From Ophioderma brevispina (Eukaryota > Echinodermata > Ophiuroidea > Amphilepidida > Ophiodermatidae), in assembly GCA_023653785.1 (NCBI GenBank), contig JAMKCH010011787.1, forward strand, positions 44,846-108,845: DNA of 64,000 bases, given 5' to 3'. Below are positions 1 to 12,408 of the stretch, one piece after another (position 1 is the stretch's first letter; every line of letters begins with the position of its first letter). A model generated the notes under the pieces. It worked only from the letters and a program-made list of their open reading frames with translations, did no database searches and was not told the origin of the DNA. The translations under genes were made by a program, and so were the position numbers.

Positions 1-3000
1 CAACTTTGGAATTACAACTTTCAGTATTCCAGAGAACAAAAATCAGTATTTGACCCAAAAAATCAGTATTCGTGCGAATTTGTCAATGTTTGGCCTAAGT
101 CACTTTACGGCCTGTTTGTGGAAAAATGTCAGGTGCAGTGAAGGCTAATTTGGCGCACAAAAATAAGAGGTTTTTTTTGAGACAGAAATTTATGAAAAAA
201 GTCTAACTTTAAAGGCTCTATAACTTGAAAACTAAGCGACTAGTACAAATGAACTGCATCGTGAGATTAGAGCTCTTTAATAAGACAGCTTTCCAGAAAA
301 AAATGGGACAGAGCTCCGTCGTCTGTACAGCCCCATTTAAGGAACTGTCGTCAGAAACTAAGTCCGTATGGAGATTTTTTTGGTTTTTTTAAACTATAAC
401 AGGGACTTTCAACGTTGAAAAAACTTTAAAAACAAAAAACGATTATTACTAAAGCATACGTGTTTGTAGGTCTATACCTTTGATTTTTTTTACACCATTG
501 CAGTTTTAAATAGTTAATTCAAATAGCTTCAGAGGACATTTTGCATACAGCAGTAAATCAAACTATGGAAAATGAAGGTGTTGAAATCCGAAAAGTCGGA
601 GGAGAAAAAACATGTCAGAGAGAAACATTTTAACATGACTTTAGAAATGAAATCTTTCATAATCCATGTCGTTTATTCATTTTGAAGATGTGCCCTCTTT
701 CCTTAACTTACTGTCTGTATTTACTTATTTCTTTATTTTATACACGTTATTTTTATTGTAGTAATGCTGACTAGTTCGGAGTTTTGCGGGGAAGAAAACG
801 TCAGTCCGTATTTCGTATCATTTTCCGTACAAATCTACGAAAACTCCGTACTAGTAGGCATGTCGGCAGCGCGCAAGGGTGTTTGGGGTAATTTTTACTA
901 CAGACGCAATGAAAACAGACTCGTACATCAGGCTTTCTGTGGTCGAACAAAATAATGTTCACATGGACTGTTCTTTAAATCATGTAGCACTTAATATTTT
1001 CCCTAAATCTTGGAACTAATTTGATGTTCCTAGTTAACCGTTTTTAAACCTCAATACTAGATAATTATAAATAAATAAACACCAAAAAACACAATTTCCC
1101 CCTTTTTTATTTGTTCATTTATTTACTAATTGAAGGATTATAACATTAATATCCCCGAAATTACAAAAGAAACTGCTAAGTAAAAAAACATTTCCGTCCG
1201 CATGTTGATGTTAGTCTTGTCAGAGAAGAAACAGGAAAATAATGGCAAAAATTAACAATCAAATCACAAGGGTAAGACCTCTAGGCCTAAGTTTTATTTT
1301 CCTATTCGCCAGTTGATGTTTAGAGATGAGTCGGTTTCGTTATTCCAATACAGGATTAATTAACGTCACGCAGTGAGATGCATGTACAAGATTAAATGAC
1401 GTCATGCAGGGAATTCCTGTTCGGTAACCATCATATACGGAATAGGGGAGGGGAGATACGCATTCAACTAATTAAATCTTCGTTCGTATTCACTCATAGT
1501 AGGCTAACATTCTTATTGTCCTAAAGATTGTGAGATCTTTTCCGTGTTCACGTTTCTATCGAGCTCGGTGGAACTAGTAAAATTGCGTACCCCTCCCTTC
1601 CGATATTACCAAACTGTGGAGCGGTGCTTTTTGACACTTGCGAGCTAACCCTGGCCCATGTTCAACCTCTCATAGGAGTATTATAACTTACTAGGGGGCC
1701 TATGAACAAGGGCATTTCAGTTTGTTGTACTATATACGGGTGGAAAAGATTGATACCTGCAAAACCTTCTTCCCCTTTGTAAAAAAACCGGGGAATCCCC
1801 AGGTGACGTAATCGGAAATCCTACAACACATCCACGGCTTTGAGAAAAATTACGATGTTGCGTTCGTGATTTTTCGAGGACGTAGGCTACATGATGCTGA
1901 TTTTGTATAAACAAAAAGCAGTTTCTGGGTTCTCATATAGAACAGTAGAACTTTGTCGGGACTGCTAGTTACTACCTCACCAATTTTTTTCTCTAAAGCC
2001 TGGTTTCTATTGCCTTACGTGTGTCTATCCACGGGCCACGGGGCTGTTATGGTAATTAGTTTTTGCCTATTGTAATCACATGTGCCAAGCATGGAAAAGG
2101 GGAGTGGCCCAACATTAAGCACGGTTTTCTAGTCGCCGGTAAACGCAGGGCAGCCCGTTAATTGTATACATGAGGAGTGGCGTGATGTTGATCAATTGTA
2201 GGATTTAAAAATGAGCCCAATTTGGTGTATTTCGACACTAGCAAACGACAAGACCCGATGAATGGAAGAAGAAAATATTAGGCTATTGGATTTAAACTAA
2301 ATCTTGACGGGTCCGCGGCCAGGATTTCGTTAGTCTGTTTATTAATTGAGGTCCCATGATATTGTAACCGTTCTTTCAATACGCACTCATGTATCTCTGG
2401 TGGGTAGCAACCAAGCGTATACTATGCAAATGTAACAGGCAGGTATTGAAAGGATTGACTAAATTCGATAAAAGGGCGAGGTGTAAGCCTATGGTTGTGT
2501 ATTTTATAAGATGACCAAGAACAAAAATATGTATCTTGCAAACCTCCAATTGCGTAAAATAGCCATGACATATAGTAGGTTTAAATAAGTTTAATAGAAT
2601 ATCATTTGCATAGACTCGATCCGGTGAAACAAGTTTTATTCGACGCTGTTGCTTACCAGGGAAGGTTGGTTTCATGGTGTCGATTAACCATATTCCACCC
2701 CTTGTAGTTCCATACCAATAATTGCACTCTGGTAGTCATTAACATTTAAGTTTGCGTTAAAATTAAACTACACTACACGGGGGTTAACTCAAAACAATTA
2801 TTAAAAAATGGAAGCCATTCTGACATTTTAAAAAAAGCATCGCGATGTTAAATCAAGGAGATACGAGTACTGACTGTGATCAAAAAATAAGTTGTTTTTT
2901 CTTGAAGCTCAATTTGAGCAGCCGATTCTGTCTTACCTAACACATTTCAACTCTCTTATGCACACACAAAAAAAAAAAAACCTTGAGCGCAATGGTTGCT

Positions 3001-3235
3001 GCCGGGAGAGGTCCTTTATCCAGAACAACAACACTGCACCGTGAGGCCTGCAGTTCCTTTCATGAATATTCAACTGCTGGTACCCTATCTGTTTGCAGGA
3101 GGGTGCCAGTGGTGGGCATGCCAACAAAGGAAACAGTCGAAGAGCTGGCAGGTTGCGCAGGCAACATCCCTGATGGTCGTTCACATGACACATTCATTAG
3201 AAATAAAATGACAACTAAAATCTTATAAACTTCAA
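1..3235. other. No gene recognised; AT-rich non-coding DNA
   Basis: Only short open frames occur here and none carries a motif I know. A phrase close to AATCAGTATT recurs three times near positions 20-70. An 18-base word, GACACTTGCGAGCTAACC at 633-650 of the second kilobase (1633-1650), recurs exactly at 42789-42806, so a small piece of a dispersed repeat is probably present. The stretch 2990-3200 is richer in G and C and is open on both strands (about 80 codons each), but it has no recognisable domain and no clear splice frame. I see nothing else that supports a gene. Confidence 0.6.
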
Positions 3236-3439
3236 ATATAAAACTAAAAGAAACTTATTAAACAATAAGCTTACAATAAAAAAAAACTAACAAAATATAC
3301 ACAAGTCCAAAAAGAAACGCTTGACAACGCATCGCACTGGAACCCGGCAATCCCATCATGTCCAGTTGAATTACATGGTTATTTTCACATTCGTAACCCG
3401 ACCTTTACAAACTAGAGGGATGAAAAAGAGTCGATCATG

Positions 3440-4240
3440 CCCGGGATCTGGACGTCGGATGCTAACAGCCTGAGGCCGAAACACACCAGTACAAATACAA
3501 AGAAGACAATCGCCACAAACTCCCCTCCGAAAAAAAAATCCGGCCCAAAACACTTCACAATAATAATACATATCTAACAAACTAAACTATTAAAGAAATA
3601 AAACAATACAACTACAATTTCACAAAAACATGGAACCCAAACCCCGAATTAACCCTCCTGAATATTGCCGACTCCACTTTATAAATCCACCTAGCTCACC
3701 TAACACAACTTGGTATACCCCCTATATATGATATTTATTGGACATATTTATTTACACACACCTGCTGCAACTTCATACGGACTATGCGGATGCATCCGTG
3801 AACGCATGGAAATTGTACGTAAACGATACACAACATACACAGTGGCATCAGTGCCTGATTTCTGATTCTTTGCTTCGTGCTGTGATTTGAGTGTATATTT
3901 TATCTAGGTTTCCGCTATAAAAAAATCGAGCTTCGACGGCCGGCGGTGCGCTATTAAACCAAACAAATACGTGAGTATTGACTCTGGTATCTTGGGTACG
4001 GGGTTACACATGCCGGACAAACACAAAAACAAACGGGAAAATAACACACTTCGAGGCCGATTTGGTTACGAACGAATTTCATTCAGCTTGAAGAGCATAT
4101 CCCACACTTTCACACAAAAACAATTTGGAAACAAATCTGCTCATCAAGGGCAAGGAGATAGGCCTAGACGTTTAGCACGATCTGCCGAAATCGGTACGAT
4201 TATTAGATTAGCTTCACTCATGAAGCTAAAAAGATTGATA
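3440..4240 (+). repeat. Dispersed repeat J, copy 1 (about 0.8-1 kb)
   Basis: This segment matches 44670-45525 on the same strand. The strongest part is 3970-4235 against 45247-45520: both contain GAGTATTGACT, then TATCTTGGGTACGG, a run of CAAAAACA-like sequence, AATAACACACT, AGGCCGATTT, CCACACTTTCACAC and GCCGAATCGG/GCCGAAATCGG in the same order. Weaker similarity extends upstream, for example CACCAGTACAAATA at 3485 and CACAACAGTACAAATA near 44735. A 102-codon open frame at 3971-4279 lies on the strongest part, but the second copy does not keep it open, so I do not call it a gene. It may be an uncharacterised transposon or a duplicated regulatory region. Confidence 0.65.
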
Positions 4241-5406
4241 AGATGGCCAGTGTACATTGAACAACAGTTGAAGAGTTAATTTATACATTAAACAGCTATT
4301 CTAGACCTCCACATTGTCATCTTATTACAGGCTATTAACAGTTTCAATCCACTAGAAAGTACAACATTCAATATCCCACACATTATGTTCAAAACAATGT
4401 GACCAATTTTACTGAATCTACTTGTATGCCTATTACTTCAAGGAGGGAACTCGCACTGTAGATGTGGCATAGTACCCTATATAATAGGCCTCGAAAATTA
4501 AAAGGTTACCACTTGATTATAAGAATAGCTGCAACATCTACCTGCACACTGGAAATAAATAACAGTCCGGTTGATCTAAAAAACATGACCTAAGACTAGG
4601 CTGGTTTGTACTCATTTATGAGTATATCATGATGATTTAGATTTAGAAACTTGGCTATGGAAAAAAAAAATGCAAAATTCGAACTTTTTGGCAAATGAAA
4701 AATTGTGAACTCAGTATTTAGTAGTCATCTGCAGACCCAAAGGGTGGATTAAGGGTGATTATGCAGTAAGCAATATAAAGATGCACATTCAAATTTTAAA
4801 AAAAATTGAGGGGCACTCTTCTTGAACCAAGGTCTCACTCTTGCCTTGTACATATACACAACAATTGAAATGAAATAATATATATTTGAAAACAATGCTA
4901 AATTGTAGGAATACAATTAGTAGACAAATTATCCATTTCAGTCTGTGTAGTCATCACACAATAAATCAGTATCAATAAAATCTGCGTAATAAAAAACAAC
5001 TACTTCAAGTCATAAAATATTTCCATTTTGTAGATGCGTATTTCTGTGTACTGTAAGACAAGCAAATGTGGGTGCCTGCATAGTGCAATTCCATATATAT
5101 CAAGACTAGCAACTGGATAACGATGCTGAAACATTCAATATTGATTTGGGAACGCTTTCAATACAGCTTTCTTTCACGGAATTCATCCGATTAGATTTTT
5201 ACTTTCAGTGTGACAGTTGTGCTTTTCCAGGGCATGATAAAAATTACAACATCTTGAATGTCACACACAAATATGTCATTTAAAACAGAATACATACATA
5301 CTTGATTAGATAATTAATCAGTAATAGGATGCAATTGTATGTAAATGAACTAGATGATTTTTACCTAATGCAGAGACTTCACTATATTAACCCTTTGCAA
5401 CCTGAT
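4241..5406. other. No gene recognised
   Basis: AT-rich sequence with short A and T runs. I see no coding signal, no RNA gene and no clear internal repeat. Confidence 0.6.
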
Positions 5407-5490
5407 TTAAAGGGCCATTTCGTGATCCACAACCTCGTCCCCCGACTTGACCTCAAAAAAGGTTGAGATTTTTATATTATCTGAACCGTA
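5407..5490 (+). repeat. Repeat K edge, copy 1 (TTAAAGGGCCATTTCGTGATCC)
   Basis: The segment opens with TTAAAGGGCCATTTCGTGAT and resembles 48752-48840, which opens with TTAAAGAGTCATTTTGTGAT; both go on to a C-rich CCACNNCNTC-like stretch and a GTTGAGAT(T)TTTAT word. The TTAAAG start is shared with families A-D in this window, so this is probably one end of a TTAA-targeting MITE. I did not find a matching right-hand end, so the element's length is unknown. Confidence 0.5.
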
Positions 5491-6408
5491 GCCTTAGTAA
5501 TCCATGTGCTACTCACTTAAGTGTAACTTTGGTCAATCGTAAGAAATTTGCAATTTTTATATTTCGTCCATCAACAGACAGATATTTGCCACAGTAGCTT
5601 GGGACCGTGGGAAACAAGCAATGGCTCATAAAACAAAACCGCAAGATCAGGATCCAACTCAATTTGTTGAATAAGCTTTTCTCAGGATATCTAGGAACAA
5701 TGAATAACACAGGAGAAAGTGCTGAAATTAAATGCAACGTAAGTGTTGGAACTTTAATTGCTACTTTGAGAACAAAATTGCATAAAAAAGACGGCATTAT
5801 CCGGAAACCATAACCTTTTTTCGCTTATACAGAAAAACACATTATTCAGTACCATGGCTCCTGGTAGTTCTGATAATATACCGATAGCTCCACTTGTCGC
5901 ACCCACTGTTATCACATCATCATGTCCTATACGTCAGTGTGTGTATACTCACTTATTATTTCAGCTGATCGTAAGTGACACTAATCGTGTATTCCTGGAA
6001 AAAGGCAATATTGACGCAGTTTGACAACTGTGGTTTCAGGTATATGAAGCATCTTATACTACAGTATTTCCTCCAATCTCCTTTTTAAGAAATATGTATA
6101 TTTCCAATAAAATTGTGAGGCCAAAAAAAAAAAAGTTTTAGTTTTATGGGCACTGATAGACGTGAATTTGGCATTTTTGCAATTTGTGTCAGGGGATTTG
6201 TAAGCGGGAATATCATTAATTTCCTGAAATCTGGCCTTGCCCCAGCGCTGAAACTTTTATGCAAAGGAATCATCAAAACAAAAAGGTACAAAGGTGAATA
6301 TCCCCATCAAAAAAAAATGGTCGTTTTAATACGAAATAACTCATCCAGTCATTAAAAGTGTTACCTCCCCCAAAAAAAATACATTTCTGCGGATTTTTTA
6401 TTATGGAC

Positions 6409-7502
6409 AAAGGACACGCCGGATAAGGACAGAAGGAGGCCCTATATAATAATAATAGTTAATTTCACCATCAAGTTTGAGTTGGTGGTTTGAACCTACA
6501 GTAACATGTACGCAATGGTTGTTATCCCCAAAATAATTGTATCAAGAAAAATGGAAAAGTCTGAGAAACTTCAGGGGGCATGCTCTCTGGAAAAAGGAAA
6601 GCTAAGGAGTATTCTCCATTCCAGACCATATACTTAATGAGGAAAACAGGAAGAGGTGCATAGCTGCCCTTGGTATGGAGCGTGTAATGACGTAGACACG
6701 CCTTTATCCTTCATAAGATTACAAGAGAAGAGACGCACGAGGCAGCCCTTTATAACAATACCCAAATTCCAATTAGGCTTAGCTACTGAGAATTTGGATT
6801 ATTATAACTCTCTTCACACAAAGCAGACTCTGGAATACAACACATATGGCCCACATTAAAGCATGGCCCATGGCCACAGCGCTATTGATATTATGAGCAA
6901 GCTAGCTAGCACTATGGAAGATAATAAAAACAATTCCCATGGTAAAGTTCAATAGCTTTCATTCACCGTGGTATGAGCAACTCACATCACCTTGTAATTA
7001 GTATGATTGATGAACCCCAGGGGCAGCGTGCGCAGCTGTTGTAACATGTATCCATCCACGGCTACTGAAATGAGATTTGGTCGATTAGGGCAGGCCCTTC
7101 CACATAGGATGTGGTATGAGATTAGTCAGAGGTTGTTGGTTTATGGCAATCCATTTAGTGTAGCCCCCAGAAAACAAAAATGCCAAAATGAGGCCTCCCC
7201 CCCACGAACCAGAATGCCCCTATATATATGTTGCTAAATATCTACACACATCCTTGCACAGCGGCATTGTGGTTCTTGGGGGGGAAAGGGTTCGATTTGG
7301 AAATTTCAATACCCATTGAAGCCTGTATGATAATTTACATAAAACCGACTTTTGGGAATTTATGTAAAGTTGGATTTTGATAAAACGGCAAAAATTAAAC
7401 TTTGAACCATGTCCCTTTAAAATGAGGAACGTCAAGTTCATTCTGCCCTCATGAAAAACTATAGAGGGCGTATCCTCCATTCCTATCCGGCGATGTCCTT
7501 TT
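6409..7502. mobile_element. Non-autonomous DNA transposon, about 1.1 kb with about 38 bp TIRs
   Basis: The left end reads AAAGGACACGCCGGATAAGG followed by ACAGAAGGAGGCCCTATA. The reverse complement of the right end (about 7464-7502) reads AAAGGACATCGCCGGATAGG followed by AATGGAGGATACGCCCTATA. The ends therefore match over roughly 38 bases with a few mismatches and small gaps. The interior has only short open frames and no transposase signature. An internal hairpin lies near 7203-7283, where an ACGAACCAGAATGCC arm faces GCGGCATTGTGGTTCTTGG. I see no certain target-site duplication, so the superfamily is open. Confidence 0.65.
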
Positions 7503-8977
7503 GGGAAGTCTTGTCCCTGTGGGCCTAAAAATTTTCTTTCTTTCTTTTATAGGTCTTAAATAGAGAAATTAGCCAAAGTTTTAAAACATCCCTGACATCC
7601 TTGCTCCATACATCCTTAAAGGGGACAATAGGTCAAGATTTTTTTCAAGCTCCGTTTGACTTACATTCATAAAAATATATGTAAATACATCAAGAATTCC
7701 CCAAAAAATAATACAATTTGATGTAAAATGAACCAAATAGAGGCATTTTAATTTTTGCTTTTTGACATACGAAGAAAACGGGCGGGATTTTTCGCCACAG
7801 CTTCATTGATCAAAAGCCCCCAATTTTGCTCTCCTTGTGACGGCAAAGTGATGACCAAAAACATCGTGTTTGTTTACTCGAATTGTGTTGCCGACACTGT
7901 AATATTGATGATTGTGGATTAATGGAAAGTATAATAAAAATTTGACAATAAGTGACAGAATGATCTATTTGGTTCAGTTCGTTGTGTTTAATTATTATTG
8001 ATTATAAAACCACGATCGCAGTTATAGGAAAGTTGGAAACACTGAGATATGATGGTACACGACGTAAATTATGGATGGTCATCACTTTGACGTCACCATT
8101 TTGCCTGCGATGTGGATTTGTCGGAACCGTTTTCGAGTAAGCTATTGGGCGGAAAATTTAAAAAGGGGCAAACTCAACAAAATGTGGACAATTTCAACTA
8201 TTGAGTCTATGAATCTATGGTACTTAACTTAAGCTTCCATCCATGACCAAATTTTCAAATTATTCAGAAACTGGACATATTTCCTTAAACTTCCACATGA
8301 TTCTGACGCATGCAAAGAAAATGAGAAATGATGAGTCTGGGCTTTGACGTCAAGCCATCATTTTATCATCGGACACGCTCAGTGGGCCTTGTCAGTCTTG
8401 TAGTGCACTTTTGCTTTACAATAACCCCAAGAGTAGACTGACCAAAATAGCTGCTTGAAACTTATTATTTGTTTAGCTCGCATTGTGGGTAAGAGTTGTT
8501 GTTAGGGATGAAGAGAGCTAGAGCTAAATATTTGAAAGCGCATTTGAACTGTCAAATAATTTGAATAAAATGTAATTAGCCAATCAGGAATTGCGTTACG
8601 AAAGGGGTAGGGATAGGGGGTTAAGGCTTTATTGCTACCAGCAATTTATGAAAATTGGTTATGAGTAGAGTTGTTCAAAAGCAAAATTGATTTGATTAAA
8701 AAGAATGGTGAACATTATTGTTTCTGCATGACTTACCTTCTGGAATCAAATTTCAATAACTGTTAGCCCGGTTCATAATGGATCACGTGTGGACCCAAGC
8801 CATTGCAGCCTGTATAGCATTTTATGGGGGTTTCATTCACTAATTAGAATTGATTTGGTAACTGAAATATTAAAAAAAGACATGTGAAACTGTTTAATGT
8901 AATAGAATTAAATTATCATGGGAATGGAGACTAAGAATAAAGTTTTTGTTTCCAGAACAAATGTAAGGTTGTCAGTA
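7503..8977. other. No gene recognised
   Basis: AT-rich sequence. A TTAAAGGGGACAATAGGTC word at about 7616 looks like another TTAAAG repeat end, but I found no partner. A CTTTAA end-like word at 7415-7420 lies inside the preceding element and was not paired either. Confidence 0.5.
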
Positions 8978-9263
8978 TTAAAGGTCCATGGCCTGATCAC
9001 TGAGTATCCTTGGCCCAGAAACCCGTTTATTGTCGTCATCAAAATTTTGAAGTCTGAAGAAAGCTACCACGTTTTTTTTTCCCTGTGAAATCTTAGGCTA
9101 AGAGAGGTTTAGTTTAGGTGTTATGAGGCGAAAATGGGCCTTCTTTTTGGTCGACCAATTAATATTGCACAAGTACTCTATAGGCTTCAAAATCACCTTT
9201 TTAGGTAGCTCTCACATTCAAAACGTACTGAGATATCAGTCGAAACTGAACTATGACCTTTAA
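8978..9263. mobile_element. MITE C, 286 bp, TTAA-flanked
   Basis: The element starts TTAAAGGTCCATGGCCTGAT and ends with a stretch whose reverse complement is TTAAAGGTCATAGTTCAG. The outer 9 bases match exactly and the next ten or so match partly. The interior is non-coding. The TTAAAG terminus is the same as in families A, B and D here. That suits a superfamily that duplicates TTAA at the target, such as Kolobok or piggyBac; Kolobok fits better because the bases after TTAA are AGG rather than CCC. Only one copy is visible. Confidence 0.6.
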
Positions 9264-9560
9264 GTGTTGGCTCTAAACGGTGAAGGGATGAACTATATGA
9301 ACATGTAACTAACTGTGCAATATTTCCCCCTGGATGTACTTTGATTCACCCTTTGAAAAATTTGCATTTTGCAGGTAGAGCCTCAAACTGGAATTGAAAC
9401 TGAAGCTGTTTGCATAACAATGCATTTAAAAATATTGTAAGGTTAATGCATTGTTATGCAATGCCTTCATTTATTCAAATGCCAGTGGTGCATAACAATT
9501 CATTCACCTCTTGTAAGGTTATGGTTTTGTTTAGAGAGAATTAAATGTGTGTAAATCCTC

Positions 9561-10074
9561 TTAAAGAGGACCACTGCGCACATTGAAAAATAGTGCGCCT
9601 CAGATTTTTCAAAATCGATATTTTTGCAGGGTTGTAAAGCTTTTGTATACAAAGCCCTCACCCGAAACGATTAAGACCAAATGCTTCTTATGGGAAACAG
9701 AAAGATTTATAATTAAACGTTGCCAGCGACGCTAAATTCAGCAGACGAACAAAATGGCGTTTACACAAGAACACGCACTACGTATGCATGTTTCTCACGT
9801 GTATGACACTGTTGACCGGTCTATAACTATGTGGTTTTAAATCAGTGAGTACGAGTCAGATATTCATGTAATATACAATTTGTTGATAAAGTTATGGAAA
9901 CTTAAAGTTGGCCTATAAATACCGGGATGTCTTTATCCTCATCAATGTCCCTATCTGTTTTGGGGTATGTTATTTTTATGTGTAAAATATATTTTGTTCT
10001 TCCACTGGGCCTAAACTACCATTTCAGAGCAATTGAAGAAATTTAATATTTGTGAAAAAGTGCCAGTGACCTTA
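9561..10074 (+). mobile_element. MITE A, copy 1 (about 514 bp)
   Basis: This copy aligns along its whole length with 27809-28355, 31365-31913 and, reversed, 18399-18940. Shared landmarks in order: an A/CACTG-GCACATT start, AAAATAGTGCGCCTCA, TTTTTCAAAATC, GATTAAGACCAAATGC, GTGAGTACGAGTC, ATATTCATGTAATATACA, ATGTTATTTTTATGTGTAAA and a GTGCCAGTG end. The TIRs (TTAAAGAGGACCACTGCGCAC against a GTGCCAGTGACCTTAT end) are decayed compared with the 27.8 kb copy. There is no coding capacity. It is more CpG-rich than the other copies, for example near 9720-9790, and so may be a less decayed or differently mutated lineage. Confidence 0.8.
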
Positions 10075-10929
10075 TCCATATTGCTGCCAGTTCGAGACTC
10101 CATGCAAATGGCGAAAGCGTGCAAAGACCTAATCTCGATCATCCTCGGTATCTACATTCTTAATGAATAAGCAATATTATTTCAGGAATTTCAACATGGG
10201 TGTATTCAAGGTTGGACAATATCCTAGCAGATTTACAAAACATTTAGCACCATATAGCATAGAAAAATAATGCGCCGCATGGCATTGCATACCTCCATGT
10301 AAATGAAATTACATATATCACAGGATTATTGCTTCTTCTGTCTAAAGCACTGTATCATTTAATTTATGTAAAGACATGTATTAAAAATATTACCTTTATT
10401 TTGCCCAAAATATCAAAATTGATTTTGAGTCATCTTGACTTTGAGAAAGAATTTGTCATTTTAAATTACCACCCTTTCACCTGATTAATTCTTTCCCAAC
10501 ATAATGTGTCATTTTCTTATACACGAAGCAGATAGTAATTACTTTAGAAAATGGCCATTTGGTGTAGAGCATGATTACTTACAAGCCACTGAAACTAAAC
10601 GCAGCTGAAAAGTGAAAAGGTCTAACAGACCATGCAAGGCAACAATATCATGGATTCCCACGTATGAAGTGGGAACACGCACACAGGTCACACAAACTTG
10701 ACTCTATAGATTCCCAGATTTTTCCATGATACCTCATATGGTAGAAGACTAAAAAATAAAAAGTTACTTCAGACAGAGATAAAAATTTTAATCTTCAGCT
10801 AGATAACATTTTACACTGATAAAAAGAGAAAGATACAATACAAGTGTGTCTTGAACCCTAACGCGGCCGAGAGGAAATTAGAGGCAACGAAAACGTGTAC
10901 CGGTCGGAAAATGCTTGTCGTTGCATCTG
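10075..10929. other. No gene recognised
   Basis: AT-rich sequence up to about 10850, where base composition changes sharply toward CpG-rich DNA leading into a minisatellite. No gene or RNA seen. Confidence 0.6.
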
Positions 10930-11190
10930 GCCGTCAACAACTATTTTGGTCGACGCAAAGACTCTATTGCGATCATGGATTTGGGCCGTTTTACCGGAAA
11001 ATGAGCGATGTTTTGAGTTGCACATGGGCAGTATTCCCGGAAAAAAGAGGCGATGTTTTGCGTTGCATGGGCGTCTTCCCGGAAATGACGCGATGTGTTT
11101 CGTTGCAATTGGGCCAGGTTATTGACCGGAAATGATGCGATGCTTTCGCTGGCATTGGGACGTCTCGCCCGCAGAGGCGCATGCTTTTCA
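10930..11190 (+). repeat. CpG-rich minisatellite, block 1 (unit about 50 bp)
   Basis: Degenerate units follow the pattern CCGGAAAATG, a GCGATG word, TTTTCGTTGCA, then TGGGCCGTCTTC. About five units are visible, with CCGGAAA-type words near 10995, 11040, 11080 and 11135. Open frames on both strands are by-products of the repeat and are not kept between units. GC and CpG content are well above the flanks. Confidence 0.75.
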
Positions 11191-11464
11191 TCGACAAATG
11201 CCCCTAGACAATTTCGAGTTCAGATGGTGATAGCGCCAACCATTTTTCGATAAGCTATTGAGGTTTAAAAATATGCATAAAAACGCTATTCATGACGTAA
11301 ACCGGAGGCATGACGTATCGTAATAACGCCACGCACGACTATGATTTAGCGGAATAGACGGCCACTCACTACTGGCCAACTATAAGCTACAAATTTCATG
11401 AAGATCCCAGGGTGTCCATTATTATTTATTTATTTATTTATTTATTATGTACATGTTTTTTATG
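11191..11464. other. Spacer with an (ATTT)n run
   Basis: Non-repetitive spacer between the two minisatellite blocks. It contains a (TTTA)n microsatellite at about 11420-11444 and several CpG and GACGTAA/GACGTAT words (11290-11330). No gene seen. Confidence 0.6.
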
Positions 11465-11800
11465 CATTTTCACGCGATGTTTTCTCGTTGCCAACATGAG
11501 GCCGTACTTTCCCCCGGATTCAAAATGACGCAGTGTTTTTCGTTGCACCTGGGCCGTCTTCCCGGTAAAAGGCGCCGATGTTTTTCTTTGGCATTTGGGG
11601 TCTTCGGGAAAATGGCGCGATTGGTTTCGTTGTCATATGGGCAGTTATTGACTTTACGATCTAATTCCTGTGCGGGAAAGACGGCCGAGACATGCAATGA
11701 AACGCAAGCTTTGGCTCTCGTTGCTCTGCGGGGCCGTTAAAAATAAAAATAGATTGCTTTCCTTGATTTGGGGCCGTCGGCCGTCCAAAACGACCGGGTC
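11465..11800 (+). repeat. CpG-rich minisatellite, block 2
   Basis: The same unit as the block at 10930-11190: CGCGATGTTTTCTCGTTGC at 11472, CGCAGTGTTTTTCGTTGCAC at 11529, GCCGATGTTTTTCTTTGGCA at 11574 and GCGCGATTGGTTTCGTTGTC at 11616, with CCCGG or GGGCCGTCTTCC spacers. The last units (11690-11790) are heavily decayed. Unit spacing is about 42-57 bp. Confidence 0.7.
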
Positions 11801-11865
11801 CTGGTTAGGGTTAGTAGACAGTATCATTCACACTCAAAACAGAGGATGCCAATTAAATTAAAGTA

Positions 11866-12408
11866 CTATCGTCAGTAGGACAGCAATGATCACCCATAAG
11901 GCAGATCACACTACAAAAAAATGTTATCTTCGTGACAGCAGGGCCTCTACTCATAAGGCAGATCACACTACATACAAAAGTTAATCTTCAGTAGACAGCA
12001 TTGCTATACTCATAGCAGATCACACACAACAAAACTGTTTCTTCAGTAGACAGCCATTGCTATACTCATAAGGCGATCAAACTAACAAAACTGTTATATT
12101 CCGTTAGGACACCAGTGCTGATACATATAAGCAGATCACATAAAATACAATAATGTTATCTTCAGAGACAGATGCTATAATATAAGCAGATACACTACAA
12201 CAAAAATGTGATCTCAGTAGATAGCATTGCTATACTCAAAAAGGCAGATCCCCACACTACAACAAAAATGTGATCTTCAGTAGATAAGCATTGCTCCGTC
12301 ATAAGGCAGATCAACTACAAACAAAAATGTTATCTTCAGTAGATAGCAAATTTCTTTGATGAACTAAACATATAACCAAATGCAAGCTTGAGTAGGACAG
12401 CATTGTTA
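11866..12408 (+). repeat. Satellite, about 58-60 bp unit, about 8-9 copies
   Basis: The unit runs roughly ATCTTCAGTAGACAGCATTG, CTATACTCATAAGGCAGATC, ACACTACAACAAAAATGTT. The GCAGATC landmark recurs at about 11901, 11960, 12016, 12073 (as GGCGATC), 12131, 12187, 12244 and 12306. Units differ largely by one-base gains and losses. The last partial unit (GAGTAGGACAGCATTG) ends at about 12405, right next to a TTAAAGGGTGACTCC word. Confidence 0.85.

Noticed and set aside
2983..3228. Overlapping 71-86 codon frames on both strands in a GC-richer patch
   Set aside because: No known domain and no convincing splice structure. Open on both strands suggests composition and not coding.
6857..7420. Possible TTAAAG-type MITE between TTAAAGCATGG and CCATGTCCCTTTAA
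   Set aside because: The ends match for only about 6 bases plus a loose CATGG word, and the pair lies inside another TIR element. The evidence is too weak.
10851..11740. Several 70-97 codon frames on both strands
   Set aside because: They follow the CpG-rich minisatellite, and the peptide is not kept from unit to unit.
11866..12408. CRISPR array
   Set aside because: The repeats are contiguous 60 bp satellite units without unique spacers, in an animal-type genome.
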